Shown: positions 34,287 to 43,183 of the stretch, one piece after another
Position numbering within the stretch: position 1 is the stretch's first letter
Layout of the letters: every line of letters begins with the position of its first letter
Source: Acidobacteria bacterium UBA2161
Lineage (GTDB): Bacteria; Acidobacteriota; Vicinamibacteria; Vicinamibacterales; UBA823
Reading direction: 5' to 3'
DNA: 52,041 nucleotides
Assembly: GCA_002328835.1 (NCBI GenBank)
Contig: DCWN01000001.1
Location: forward strand, 117,537 to 169,577
Position numbers and translations under genes: made by a program
The notes under the pieces: model-generated
Database searches by the model: none
What the model was told of the DNA's origin: nothing
The model's input: the letters and a program-made list of their open reading frames with translations, nothing else

Positions 34287-36599
34287 ATGACGAAGCCTCG
34301 GGGCCCACGCTTCGTGTCAGTTGTGGCCGTCACCTCGCTGATGGCGGCTTGCGCCGAGCCGCCCAACATTCGCGACGACGACGAGACCGCGACGTTCGTC
34401 GGCCGGGCAGCGTGTGCCGCGTGCCACGAGGCGGAGCTGCAACTGTGGGAAGGGTCGCACCACGATCTGGCGATGCAGATCCCCGATCCCGGAACGGTGC
34501 TCGGTGACTTCGACGACGCGACACTGACGCATTTCGGAATTACGTCGACGTTCTTCAGGCAGGGCAACGCGTTCGTCGTGAGGACCGAAGGGCCGGACGG
34601 CGGGCTGCTGGACTACCCGGTGGCCTACACCTTCGGGGTCGATCCGCTTCAGCAGTATCTGGTCGAGTTTCCCGGCGGCCGGCTGCAAGCGTTGAGCGTG
34701 GCGTGGGATGCGCGGCCGGCCGATGCGGGCGGCCAGCGCTGGTTTCATCTGTATCCCGACGAGCGGATCGCCTCGGATGATCCGCTCCACTGGACCGGTT
34801 CGTATCAGAACTGGAACTTCATGTGCGCGGAGTGTCATTCGACCAATCTCGAGAAGAACTTCGATCTCGATGCTAGGACCTACGACACCACGTTCTCGGA
34901 GGTCGACGTGTCCTGCGAGGCCTGCCACGGCCCGGCGTCACAGCACGTGGCGTGGGCCGAGGCGGTGGCCGACGGGAGCGCGGCCGCGGCCGATGGTGCG
35001 CGAGGCCTCGCCGTCTCGCTGAAGGACCGCGCGCCTGGAAACTGGATCGTCGACATTGACACGGGCCTGGCCGAGCGTACGCCGCCGCGCGAGTCACGGG
35101 CTGAAGTCGAGACCTGCGCTCGCTGCCACGCCCGGCGAGCCGTCCTCACCGGGGACTACGTCTACGGCCGGCCGCTATTGGATTCCCATCGTCCCGCCCT
35201 GCTCGACGAGGTGCTCTACCACCCCGACGGGCAGATCGCCGACGAGGTGTACGTCTATGGCTCATTCCTGCAGAGCAAGATGTACGCCGAGGGTGTCACC
35301 TGCAAGGACTGTCACGATCCACACAGCCTCGAGGTTCGGGGGGAGGGGAACGCGATCTGCGCCGGTTGCCACCTGCCCGAGCGGTTCGACACGCCTGAGC
35401 ACCATTCTCACGAGATCGGCTCGTCTGGCGCGGCGTGCGTCGCCTGCCACATGCCGGCCTGGACCTATATGGTCGTGGATCCGCGCCGCGATCACAGTCT
35501 GCGCGTGCCGCGGCCCGACCTGTCGCTGACCTTGGATACACCGAACGCCTGCACCGCATGCCATACCGAGCAGTCAGACCGGTGGGCGGCGGATGCCGTC
35601 GCCCAGTGGTATGGACCCGAGTTGGCGGCCGAGCCGCACTACGGCGAGGCGCTGCACGCCGGTCGGACGGGGCAGCCCGGCGCCGCTGGTGTGCTCCTCG
35701 ATCTTGCCGACGACCCGTTGATGCCGGGAATCGCTCGGGCGACGGCGCTGTCGCTTGCCGGCGGCGCCTTCACCGCCGACACGGCGGCCGTCGTGCGACG
35801 GGCACTAGGGGATGACGATCCGCTGGTCAGAGCGGCGGCCATCGACGCGCTCGAGGGCCTGCCGCCCGCCGCGCGGGGTCAGTTCGCGTTTCCGATGCTC
35901 TCCGATCCGGTGCGCGGCGTCCGGCTGGCCGCGGCGCGAGTCCTGGCGCCGGCGGCGGTGCAGCTACCTGGTGAGCAGCGGGTCACGCTGAATCGGGCAC
36001 TCGATGAGTACCGGGACGCGCAGCTGGCCAGTGCCGACCGGGCGGAGGCGCACCTGAATCTCGGTGTCCTGCACGCCCAGCTCGGCGAACTCGACGACGC
36101 CGAGCGCGCGTACCGAAGGGCGCTGGATCTCGATCCCGCATTCGTCCCGAGCTACCTCAACCTTGCCGATCTGTACCGTCAACGTGGACGTGACGCGGAG
36201 GGGGAGCCGCTGCTGCGCGCGGCGCTCGAACTCGCCCCTGACCCAGCGCCGGTCGCACACGCGCTCGGCCTGCTGCTCGTGCGGGTTCGGAGGCTGCCCG
36301 AGGCGCTCACGGAACTGGAGCGTGCCGCAGGCCTCCGGCCCGACCTTCCGCGCTACGCGTATGTCTACGGCGTCGCCCTGCAATCGTCGGGGAATGTCGA
36401 AGAGGCCTTCCGGGTCCTGGAAGCGGCGCTCGGGCGCCACCCGACGGACCGCGATCTGCATATCGCGCTGATCACGATGCACCGTGATGCCGGGTCCCGG
36501 GAGCAGGCGCTCAGTCGCGCGAGGCAGTTCGCGGCGGTCGCCCCTGAGGATCCGGCCGCGCGACAACTCCTCGCCGAGCTCGGGGCGGGAACGCCGTAG
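34287..36599 (+). CDS. octaheme cytochrome c lipoprotein fused to HEAT and TPR repeats
   Basis: A 770-residue lipoprotein (lipobox LMAAC near residue 22). Residues from about 45 to 435 contain eight CXXCH heme motifs, in order CAACH, CAECH, CEACH, CARCH, CKDCH, CAGCH, CVACH and CTACH, with extra His residues available as distal ligands. HEAT-like repeats follow (LGDDDPLVRAAAIDALEGL, LSDPVRGVRLAAARVL), then at least four TPRs (AEAHLNLGVLHAQLGELDDAERAYRRAL...). The heme part resembles c554/NrfA-type multiheme cytochromes. It probably carries electrons at the outer face of the membrane while the repeats dock a partner. It stands apart from any quinol oxidase or reductase gene here. Confidence 0.92.
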   Translation: MTKPRGPRFVSVVAVTSLMAACAEPPNIRDDDETATFVGRAACAACHEAELQLWEGSHHDLAMQIPDPGTVLGDFDDATLTHFGITSTFFRQGNAFVVRTEGPDGGLLDYPVAYTFGVDPLQQYLVEFPGGRLQALSVAWDARPADAGGQRWFHLYPDERIASDDPLHWTGSYQNWNFMCAECHSTNLEKNFDLDARTYDTTFSEVDVSCEACHGPASQHVAWAEAVADGSAAAADGARGLAVSLKDRAPGNWIVDIDTGLAERTPPRESRAEVETCARCHARRAVLTGDYVYGRPLLDSHRPALLDEVLYHPDGQIADEVYVYGSFLQSKMYAEGVTCKDCHDPHSLEVRGEGNAICAGCHLPERFDTPEHHSHEIGSSGAACVACHMPAWTYMVVDPRRDHSLRVPRPDLSLTLDTPNACTACHTEQSDRWAADAVAQWYGPELAAEPHYGEALHAGRTGQPGAAGVLLDLADDPLMPGIARATALSLAGGAFTADTAAVVRRALGDDDPLVRAAAIDALEGLPPAARGQFAFPMLSDPVRGVRLAAARVLAPAAVQLPGEQRVTLNRALDEYRDAQLASADRAEAHLNLGVLHAQLGELDDAERAYRRALDLDPAFVPSYLNLADLYRQRGRDAEGEPLLRAALELAPDPAPVAHALGLLLVRVRRLPEALTELERAAGLRPDLPRYAYVYGVALQSSGNVEEAFRVLEAALGRHPTDRDLHIALITMHRDAGSREQALSRARQFAAVAPEDPAARQLLAELGAGTP

Positions 36600-36615
36600 A
36601 CGTCTGAGATCGTCT

Positions 36616-37827
36616 CTACTGATCCGCTGCCAGGGTCGGGATCCGGAGCTGCTGACCGATTCGGATGAGCGTCCGCCGTCCGAGCGAGTTGGCGGACTGT
36701 ATGGCGCTGACGCTGGTGCCGTACCGCCGCGCGATCGCGCCCAGGTTCTCGCCTCGCGTGACCCGGTGGACGAGGAAGGTCGGCCGGGGCGGCGCTTCGC
36801 GGACGCGGAGCGTCGTGCCGACGCGCAGATCCTGGTCCCAGATGCCGTTGTCGCGGATGATCCGCCACGGCTCGGACTTCAGGTTCTCCGCAATCGTCTC
36901 GATCGTCTCACCGGCCTGCACCGTGTGCACCGTGTGCTTCGCTTCCCAGGCCGTCGGCAGCGTGAGGCGCAGGCCCACGGGCAGCGTTTGCAGCCGCCAG
37001 AGATCGTTCTGATCCCGCATGTCGTTCAGATCGACATCGAGCGTGAAGACGATGTTGAAGTAGTTGTCGCCGATCCGCGTCACGTACTCGAGGCTGCCGT
37101 CAGCCCATTCGTGGATGAGGTCGGTGCGCGGCGCCATCGGGTAGGCGATGAGCTGCCCGACCCGGAGCTGGCGGTTGGCGAGAAACGGGTTGTGCATCCG
37201 CAGCTGGACGATCGACAGGCCCAATCGCTCTGAGAGCTGCCACCAGTCGTCGCCCTCGGCGACGGTCGTCAACTGCATCTGGCTGGCGTGGTGCCGGATC
37301 GACCGCTCGTGGGTCTTCAGCACACTCCGGAAATGGCCCACACCCAGGACGTACTGCAGCGTCTCGAGTGGCATCGGGCTGCGGCGGCCGACGCGCGTCG
37401 GGCCGCCGTTGTACCCGGCGATGGCGTAGTCCTCGCGGTCAAACCGGTCGACCAACTGGCTGAGATACTTGATGCCGGCCTCGATGTTCGTCTCGACCCT
37501 GAGCGAGCGGAAGGTCGCCGGCATCACCTGGAAGTAGCCGCGCGCCCCGACCCAGGAGGACAGGCCGGCGTTGCCGCCCGACTCGTAGAGACAGACGGCG
37601 CGCGCCAGGTCGAAATGCAGGCCGTAGCGCTCGGTATGGCCGCGGATCTCGTCTTCGATCTCCATCACTTTCCGGTACATGCCCAGAAACGACGGAGAAA
37701 GCTGTTCGACCGGCAGCAGCGTGTCGGCGGCCGGCGTCGGCGCCTGCGCCGAGGCCGGGCCAGCCGGCATCACCAAGGCCAGGGCCAGTCCAGCAGACAC
37801 CCATCCGGAAATCGCGAATCGCCTCAT
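36616..37827 (-). CDS. MltD-like lytic transglycosylase with LysM domains
   Basis: A 403-residue exported murein hydrolase: signal peptide (SAGLALALVMPAGPASAQ), an SLT transglycosylase domain with the catalytic Glu at about residue 84 in CLYESGGNAG, then GARGYFQVMPATFRSL and AIAGYNGGPTRV. Three LysM-like peptidoglycan-binding modules follow (VAEGDDWWQLSERLG; VQAGETIETIAENL; VTRGENLGAIARRYG). It cleaves glycan strands to 1,6-anhydro-muropeptides. ATG 37827 is favoured by GGGAG 7 bp upstream and by the signal peptide starting there; the frame stays open further upstream without homology. Convergent with the cytochrome gene. Confidence 0.92.
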   Translation of the reverse strand: MRRFAISGWVSAGLALALVMPAGPASAQAPTPAADTLLPVEQLSPSFLGMYRKVMEIEDEIRGHTERYGLHFDLARAVCLYESGGNAGLSSWVGARGYFQVMPATFRSLRVETNIEAGIKYLSQLVDRFDREDYAIAGYNGGPTRVGRRSPMPLETLQYVLGVGHFRSVLKTHERSIRHHASQMQLTTVAEGDDWWQLSERLGLSIVQLRMHNPFLANRQLRVGQLIAYPMAPRTDLIHEWADGSLEYVTRIGDNYFNIVFTLDVDLNDMRDQNDLWRLQTLPVGLRLTLPTAWEAKHTVHTVQAGETIETIAENLKSEPWRIIRDNGIWDQDLRVGTTLRVREAPPRPTFLVHRVTRGENLGAIARRYGTSVSAIQSANSLGRRTLIRIGQQLRIPTLAADQ

Positions 37828-37956
37828 TAAAGTACTCCCAGAGGAGGTTATCGGCCGGTGTTGTGAAATATTGTAGCAAACTGTGCCGTTTGGACCGGGT
37901 GGGGCGATAATAGGCCGTTCCCGGGCGTCTTGGAGCCGGGTCACAGGGGGAGGGGC

Positions 37957-39414
37957 GTGCGGCAATCCTGGCGTGGGCCGGCCGGTCTGGCGGCGATGCT
38001 TGGCATCGTCGGCGCCGCCGCGTGCGGGCCGCCGCCCGTCGACGAAGCCACCAGCCTCCGGGCCGGCTTCGTCGCCAAGAACGTCTGCTCCGGGGTCTTC
38101 GTCAGCGGCCGCGACGAGACCGATTTCCTCGCCAACGACCTGACCTTTGTCGACGTCAGCGACCTCGCCGTTGGTGTCGATCGCACCGCTCAACGAGTGA
38201 GCGTCACCGTTGCCGGGGATGAAGGGGCGGCCGACCTGGTCCGCTCGGCCATCTTCCATGAAGGCCACGGCTGCACGATGCTCCCGCTCGGCCAGGCCGA
38301 CGTCCTCTTCGATCCGGCGCCGATCCGCTCCGCGCTCCCCGGTGGGACGCTCCTGGACGGGCCGATGGGCGATCGGCTGCCCGAAATACCGCTCGCGCCC
38401 GAGATCGATCCGGCCGCGCTCGAGACTGCCGTGGCCTCGGCGTTCGAGGATGACGCGGCGACGCCCCCCGTCGGCACGCGCGGCATCGTCGTCGTCCATC
38501 GCGGGCGGCTGGTGGCCGAGCGCTACGCCGACGGCCTCGACCAGGACAGCGCGATGATCTCCTGGTCGATGGGGAAGAGCATCACGGCGGCGCTCGTGGG
38601 CATCCTAGTCAACGATGGCCATTTTTCGCTCGACGATCCGGCGCCGATTCTCGCCTGGCGGCAACCGGGCGACCCGCGCGGTGCGATCACGATCCGGCAA
38701 CTGCTCCAGATGAGTAGCGGCCTCGAGTTCAGTCGGCTCACGCGCGACGATCCCGAGTTCTACACGCATCAGAACGCCCACAACTATGTCTACAACGAGG
38801 GGATCGACGTCTTCGCGCATGCCATTCGTCCAGCGCTCGAGCATCCGCCGGGGACCGTGGGGCGCTACCGCAACTCCGATCCGCTCGCGCTCGGCAAGAT
38901 CATCCGCGACACGGTCGAGGCGCGCGGTGAAGACTACTTCAGCTTCCCGCAGCGCCGGTTGTTCGATCAGATCGGGATGCGCGACATGGTTCTCGAGCGG
39001 GATCCCTACGGGAACATGATCCTGACCGGCTACGACCACGGCACGGCTCGTGACTGGGCGCGCTTCGGCCTCTTGCATCTGCGGGACGGCGTCTGGAACG
39101 GGGAGCGGATCTTGCCCGAGGGATGGGTCGACGCGGTGACGACGCCGGCGCCGGCCTGGCCGGACGGAAACTACGGCGGGTTGTTCTGGCTCAACCGCGG
39201 TGGAACCTGGCCCGATGCGCCCGCCAACGCGTACTGGGCCGCTGGCGCGCGCGGGCAGTACACCGTCGTCATCCCTTCGGCCGACCTCGTCGTCGTCCGG
39301 ATGGGCTATTCGCTCGCCGGCGCCGCCGTCGCCGCGCACATGAACCGGATGCTCGCCGCGATCCTGGCGGCGGTGGGGCACCCGCCCGCGGCGAGCACAC
39401 CAACCGACTCGTAG
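37957..39414 (+). CDS. serine hydrolase lipoprotein (beta-lactamase / penicillin-binding fold)
   Basis: A 485-residue class C beta-lactamase-like hydrolase. I start it at GTG 37957, preceded by GGGGAGGGG, giving a signal with lipobox AAACG. An N-terminal domain of about 150 residues of unknown fold precedes the catalytic part: the SxxK motif SMGKS, LLQMSSGLEF, the second motif YRNSD, and GARGQYT in place of KTG/HxG. This is typical of the large family of esterases, D-aminopeptidases and similar hydrolases. It is divergent from the transglycosylase and may share a cell-wall role; true beta-lactamase activity is unlikely to be the main role. Confidence 0.88.
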   Translation: MRQSWRGPAGLAAMLGIVGAAACGPPPVDEATSLRAGFVAKNVCSGVFVSGRDETDFLANDLTFVDVSDLAVGVDRTAQRVSVTVAGDEGAADLVRSAIFHEGHGCTMLPLGQADVLFDPAPIRSALPGGTLLDGPMGDRLPEIPLAPEIDPAALETAVASAFEDDAATPPVGTRGIVVVHRGRLVAERYADGLDQDSAMISWSMGKSITAALVGILVNDGHFSLDDPAPILAWRQPGDPRGAITIRQLLQMSSGLEFSRLTRDDPEFYTHQNAHNYVYNEGIDVFAHAIRPALEHPPGTVGRYRNSDPLALGKIIRDTVEARGEDYFSFPQRRLFDQIGMRDMVLERDPYGNMILTGYDHGTARDWARFGLLHLRDGVWNGERILPEGWVDAVTTPAPAWPDGNYGGLFWLNRGGTWPDAPANAYWAAGARGQYTVVIPSADLVVVRMGYSLAGAAVAAHMNRMLAAILAAVGHPPAASTPTDS

Positions 39415-39415
39415 A

Positions 39416-41851
39416 TCATTCGTAGCGCAGCGCCACCATCGGGTCGACGCGCGTGGCGCGCCTGGCCGGGATGAACGACGCGGCCAGCCCGGAGAGCGTG
39501 AGGGCGATCGCGACGGTGATGAAGATCGTCGGGTCCCACGGCTCGACGTTGAAGAGCGCGAGCGTCAGCGCCTGCGAGAGCAGCAGGGCCAGACCGAGAC
39601 CAATCACGAGGCCCACCGCGAGCTGGATCGCGCCTTGCTTGAGAATCAGCATCAGGACGTTCTCCGCTCCGGCGCCCAGCGCCATCCGGACGCCGATCTC
39701 CCGCGTCCGGTTGCTGGCCGAGAACGACATGACGCCGTAGAGGCCGATCGTCGCCAGCGCCAGCGCGGCGAGGCCGAACGCCGTGAACAGTGTGCCGAAC
39801 GTTCCGAACGCCCAGGTATCGAGCGCGTACTGCTCATCGAGTGAGCGGACCCAGTAGAGCGGCAGGGCCGCGTCGATCGCATTGACCTCACTCTGGATCG
39901 CCGCTGTGTGGCTCATCGGGTTCTGATCGGTCAGGGCGATCACATTGATGAAGTTGATGATGTTCTGCTGAACGGGAACGTAGATCCCCTCGGGGCGCGG
40001 GTTCGTCGCGCCGATGGCGCCGCCCAGGTGCATGTCGGGAACGACGCCGACGATCGTCCGCCACGGTTCGTCGTCGTCACCCAGCTTCACGCGCAGACCG
40101 ATCGGGTCGGCGTCGGGCGAGAACAGCTCGACGAACCGTTCGTTGGCGAGTGCGACGGGTAGGCTGTCGGTCGTGTCGCCCGAGTTGAACGCCCGGCCCC
40201 GCAGCACCGGGACATCGAACAGTTCGAAGTGGTTGTCCGTGATGACGACGCGTCGGGCCGGCGGATGGTCGCCTTCGTTCGGATAGGCGACGCCGTCGAC
40301 GGTCAGGCGCTGCATCTGTGCGCCGCGTGTCGGGAGATCGGACGTGAGCGCCGCCGTCCGGATGCCGGGCAATGCGCCGATCCGGTCGAGGGCGTCTTCG
40401 TAGAACTGCCACTGCGATTCAGGAGTCGGGTAGTCGCCCGCGAACAGGCCGACCCTGGCCGTGAAGACGTTCTCCGTCGCGAAGCCACGGTCGAAATCCG
40501 AGACGTTGATAACGGTCTTGATCATCAGGCCGGCCGCTACGAGCAAAGCGCACGAGACCGTGATCTCCGCGACGACGAGGATCTTGCTGATCCGTCCGAG
40601 GCGGAGACCGGACGAGCCGCGGGCCTCGTCGTTGAGGATCTCGCTGAGGTCGGTGCTGGTCGCGCGAAACGCCGGGAGCGTCCCGGCCATCAACGTCGAG
40701 AGGGCCGCCAGGCCGACGACGAACAGAACGACCGGCGGATCCATCGTGGCCTCGAACCAGAGCGGCAGCTCCTGCGTTGCCAGGACGGCATTGAACCAGT
40801 CGACGCCGGCCCGGGCAATCAGCAGGCCGATAGCCGAACCGGCGACGGCGAGGACGAGCGTCTCGGAAAGCAACTGGGAGACGGTCCGCCACCGGCTCGA
40901 GCCCAGTGCCGTGCGGATGGCGACCTCCTTCGAGCGCGTCACGGTCTGCGCCAGGAGGAGGTTCGCCACGTTGGCGCAGGCGATCAGCAAGACGCCGAAG
41001 ACGGCACCCAGCATGACGTACAGCAGGGCCCGCCCTTCGGGGCCGACCATCGTGTCGACTTGCCGCATCAGGTTGACGCCGATGCCGTCGTTCGACTCCG
41101 GGTACTCGGTGGCCAGGCGGCCGGCGATCGCCGACATCTCGGCCTGGGCCCCTTCGAACGCGACGCCGTCTCGCAGTCGGCCGATCGCTTGCAGCTGGGT
41201 TTGCTCGAGCGCCGGACCGCTGCCGCGCGCGAACGCCAGCGGGTCGATCCGGAGCGGCAGCCAGGCGTCCATCTGGCTCGGGAAGCCGAATCGCTCGGGC
41301 ATGACGCCGACGACGGTCGTCAGTTCGGCGTTCGCCCGGAGGACCTTGCCGACGATCTCCGGGTCGCCCTGGAACCGGTCCTGCCAGGCGCGGTAGCTCA
41401 GGATCATCACCGGCTCGGTCGACGGGTGGTCTTCCTCGGGCCGGAACGTCCGACCGAGGATCGGCTGGACCTGGAGGACGTCGAACAGATGGGCCGACGT
41501 GTAGGCGCCGAGGTAGCGAATCGGCCGGCCCTCCGAACCGGCGACGTTGACCGTTTCGTTGAAGTAGGCGGCGACGTCCTCGAAGCTGGTCTGCTGATCG
41601 CGCCAGTCGGTGAAGTCGTGGATCGTCGTCCCCATGAACTGGACGTTCTGCGCCGGCCGCGACCGGAAGACCTGCACCAGTTCCTCACTGTCCGGGAACG
41701 GCAGGCCCTTGAGGACGAGGCCGTAGATGATGCTGAACATCGTCGTCGTCAGGCCGACGCCGAGCGCGAGGGCGAAGATGGCGATGGCGCTGAGGCCGGG
41801 TCGCTTGGCGACCATCTTGACGCCGAATCGGATGTCGGAGAGTAGGGACAT
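39416..41851 (-). CDS. ADOP-type ABC transporter permease (MacB/FtsX fold), second paralog
   Basis: An 811-residue orphan permease with the same layout as the protein at 16653: an initial helix segment RPGLSAIAIFALALGVGLTTTMFSI, a MacB-like domain, an FtsX block with CANVANLLLAQTVTRSKEVAIRTALGSSRWR, and a C-terminal FtsX block ending SFIPARRATRVDPMVALRYE. The shared ending (RATR.DP..ALR.E) and the repeated GVRMALGA segment mark them as relatives, clearly diverged from each other. No ATPase is adjacent. It is convergent with the serine hydrolase, stop codons almost touching. Confidence 0.93.
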   Translation of the reverse strand: MSLLSDIRFGVKMVAKRPGLSAIAIFALALGVGLTTTMFSIIYGLVLKGLPFPDSEELVQVFRSRPAQNVQFMGTTIHDFTDWRDQQTSFEDVAAYFNETVNVAGSEGRPIRYLGAYTSAHLFDVLQVQPILGRTFRPEEDHPSTEPVMILSYRAWQDRFQGDPEIVGKVLRANAELTTVVGVMPERFGFPSQMDAWLPLRIDPLAFARGSGPALEQTQLQAIGRLRDGVAFEGAQAEMSAIAGRLATEYPESNDGIGVNLMRQVDTMVGPEGRALLYVMLGAVFGVLLIACANVANLLLAQTVTRSKEVAIRTALGSSRWRTVSQLLSETLVLAVAGSAIGLLIARAGVDWFNAVLATQELPLWFEATMDPPVVLFVVGLAALSTLMAGTLPAFRATSTDLSEILNDEARGSSGLRLGRISKILVVAEITVSCALLVAAGLMIKTVINVSDFDRGFATENVFTARVGLFAGDYPTPESQWQFYEDALDRIGALPGIRTAALTSDLPTRGAQMQRLTVDGVAYPNEGDHPPARRVVITDNHFELFDVPVLRGRAFNSGDTTDSLPVALANERFVELFSPDADPIGLRVKLGDDDEPWRTIVGVVPDMHLGGAIGATNPRPEGIYVPVQQNIINFINVIALTDQNPMSHTAAIQSEVNAIDAALPLYWVRSLDEQYALDTWAFGTFGTLFTAFGLAALALATIGLYGVMSFSASNRTREIGVRMALGAGAENVLMLILKQGAIQLAVGLVIGLGLALLLSQALTLALFNVEPWDPTIFITVAIALTLSGLAASFIPARRATRVDPMVALRYE

Positions 41852-42028
41852 AGGGTGGACTCGCGGGTAAAGGCCTCCGAAACGGGCGGGTAGTCTACCG
41901 GGAGTTACGCAGGCGCCCGCGCGAAAGTTCCGCGCACGGCGTGTGCTATTCTGCGCCGGCCTTCGCGGTGGGGCGTCATCCTCTCCGCGAGGTTTCTGGC
42001 CTCATCGTCACTTGCGGGGAACAGTCTC

Positions 42029-42958
42029 ATGCGAATTGGCCTCTTCGGGCAGGCGCCGTTCGGCGCGGCGGTCTACGAACGACTGAAGGGGCAGGGGCAC
42101 GCGATCGTCGGCGTCTACGGGCCGGCCGAGAAATCTCGGCCGGATCCGCTGGCCGAGGCGGCGCGCCGCGACGGCATCACGCTCGTCCAGCCGGCGCGCT
42201 GGCAGCGGAAGGGTGTCGTCGACGAGCCGGCGTTCGAGGCCTACGCGGCGACCGGACCCGAGTTGAACGTCATGGCGTTCGTCACGCAGATCATCCCGGC
42301 GCGCGTGCTCGATCATCCGCTGCAGAAGACGATTCAGTACCACCCGAGCCTCCTGCCGAAGCACCGCGGCCGGAGCGCCATCAACCACGCGCTGCTGGCG
42401 GGCGATGCCGAGACGGGCCTGACGATCTTCTGGGTCGACGCGGGGATCGACACCGGGCCGGTGCTGCTGCAGAAGCGTTTCGCGATCGGCAAGAACGACA
42501 CGGTCAACAGCCTCTATCGCGAGCACTTCTTCCCGTTGGGTGTCGACGCGCTTGCGGAGGCCGTCGGGCTGGTCGCCGCCGGTACGGCGCCGCGGCTGGT
42601 GCAGGACGAGAGTGCGGCGACCTACGACGCGCCGTGGGAGGACGATGCGGCGCGAATCGACTGGACGCGGCCGGCCCCAGAGGTTCATAACCTCATCCGG
42701 GGCAGCGACCGGCAACCCGGCGCGTGGACGATGGTGGATGGGGCGAAGGTCAAGCTCTACGGCTCACGCCGCGTCGATGGTGCTGGGGCGCCCGGCACGG
42801 TGAAGGCGGTGGCGTCGGGAGACGACGCTGGTGTGACGGTCTGCTGCGGCGACGGGGCGGTGCGCGTCGACAAGGCGATGCCCGACGGCGCCAAGCGCGG
42901 CCCGGCGCACGAGTGGGCTGCGACAGCTGGCGTGGCGGCCGGGACGGTCCTCACCTAG
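42029..42958 (+). CDS. 10-formyltetrahydrofolate hydrolase-like formyltransferase-fold enzyme
   Basis: The 309-residue protein resembles the N-terminal hydrolase part of 10-formyltetrahydrofolate dehydrogenase (ALDH1L) more closely than methionyl-tRNA formyltransferase: MRIGLFGQAPFGAAVYERL, ELNVMAFVTQIIP, IQYHPSLLPKHRG (catalytic His), FWVDAGIDTGPVLLQ (catalytic Asp) and the C-terminal barrel segment VHNLIRGSDRQPGAWT. It lacks the ALDH and carrier domains, so it would release tetrahydrofolate and formate from 10-formyl-THF or act as a dedicated formyltransferase. ATG 42029; no strong ribosome site. It connects to the one-carbon cycle that also includes AhcY in this window. Confidence 0.85.
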   Translation: MRIGLFGQAPFGAAVYERLKGQGHAIVGVYGPAEKSRPDPLAEAARRDGITLVQPARWQRKGVVDEPAFEAYAATGPELNVMAFVTQIIPARVLDHPLQKTIQYHPSLLPKHRGRSAINHALLAGDAETGLTIFWVDAGIDTGPVLLQKRFAIGKNDTVNSLYREHFFPLGVDALAEAVGLVAAGTAPRLVQDESAATYDAPWEDDAARIDWTRPAPEVHNLIRGSDRQPGAWTMVDGAKVKLYGSRRVDGAGAPGTVKAVASGDDAGVTVCCGDGAVRVDKAMPDGAKRGPAHEWAATAGVAAGTVLT

Positions 42959-42959
42959 G

Positions 42960-43145
42960 ACACGAGCCTGGGCATTGCGCCGTCGATCCCGTCGGCGGCC
43001 GCCGACCAGACCTATCAAGGTTGCCCGACCGTGTGAGCCAGAGATCGACCGGTCGGACATCCACGAACTCCGTTCCGGCGATCGGACACCCTGACGGCCG
43101 CCTCTCAACAACAGGGATCGACTCCCGCAACGCCCAGGCTCGTGT
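42960..43145. repeat. 186-bp non-coding segment bounded by 20-bp inverted repeats
   Basis: 42960-42979 (ACACGAGCCTGGGCATTGCG) is the reverse complement of 43126-43145 at 19 of 20 positions. The interior contains a further 7-bp stem (CCGACCG / CGGTCGG, about 43025-43057). The segment fills most of the 225-bp gap between two convergent genes and has no coding potential I trust. A MITE-like element or a structured 3' region are both possible; no target duplication is seen. Confidence 0.6.
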
Positions 43146-43183
43146 GAGAGCGACACGAGCGACAGGACCCGCCGGCTCGATCC

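Noticed and set aside
32570..34567. 665-codon minus-strand open frame opposite the amidohydrolase
   Set aside because: Compositional shadow; the plus strand has a signal peptide and complete amidohydrolase motifs.
37957..39414. Antibiotic-resistance beta-lactamase
   Set aside because: SxxK and YxN motifs fit the general serine hydrolase family; the third motif and the long N-terminal domain do not match true class C beta-lactamases.
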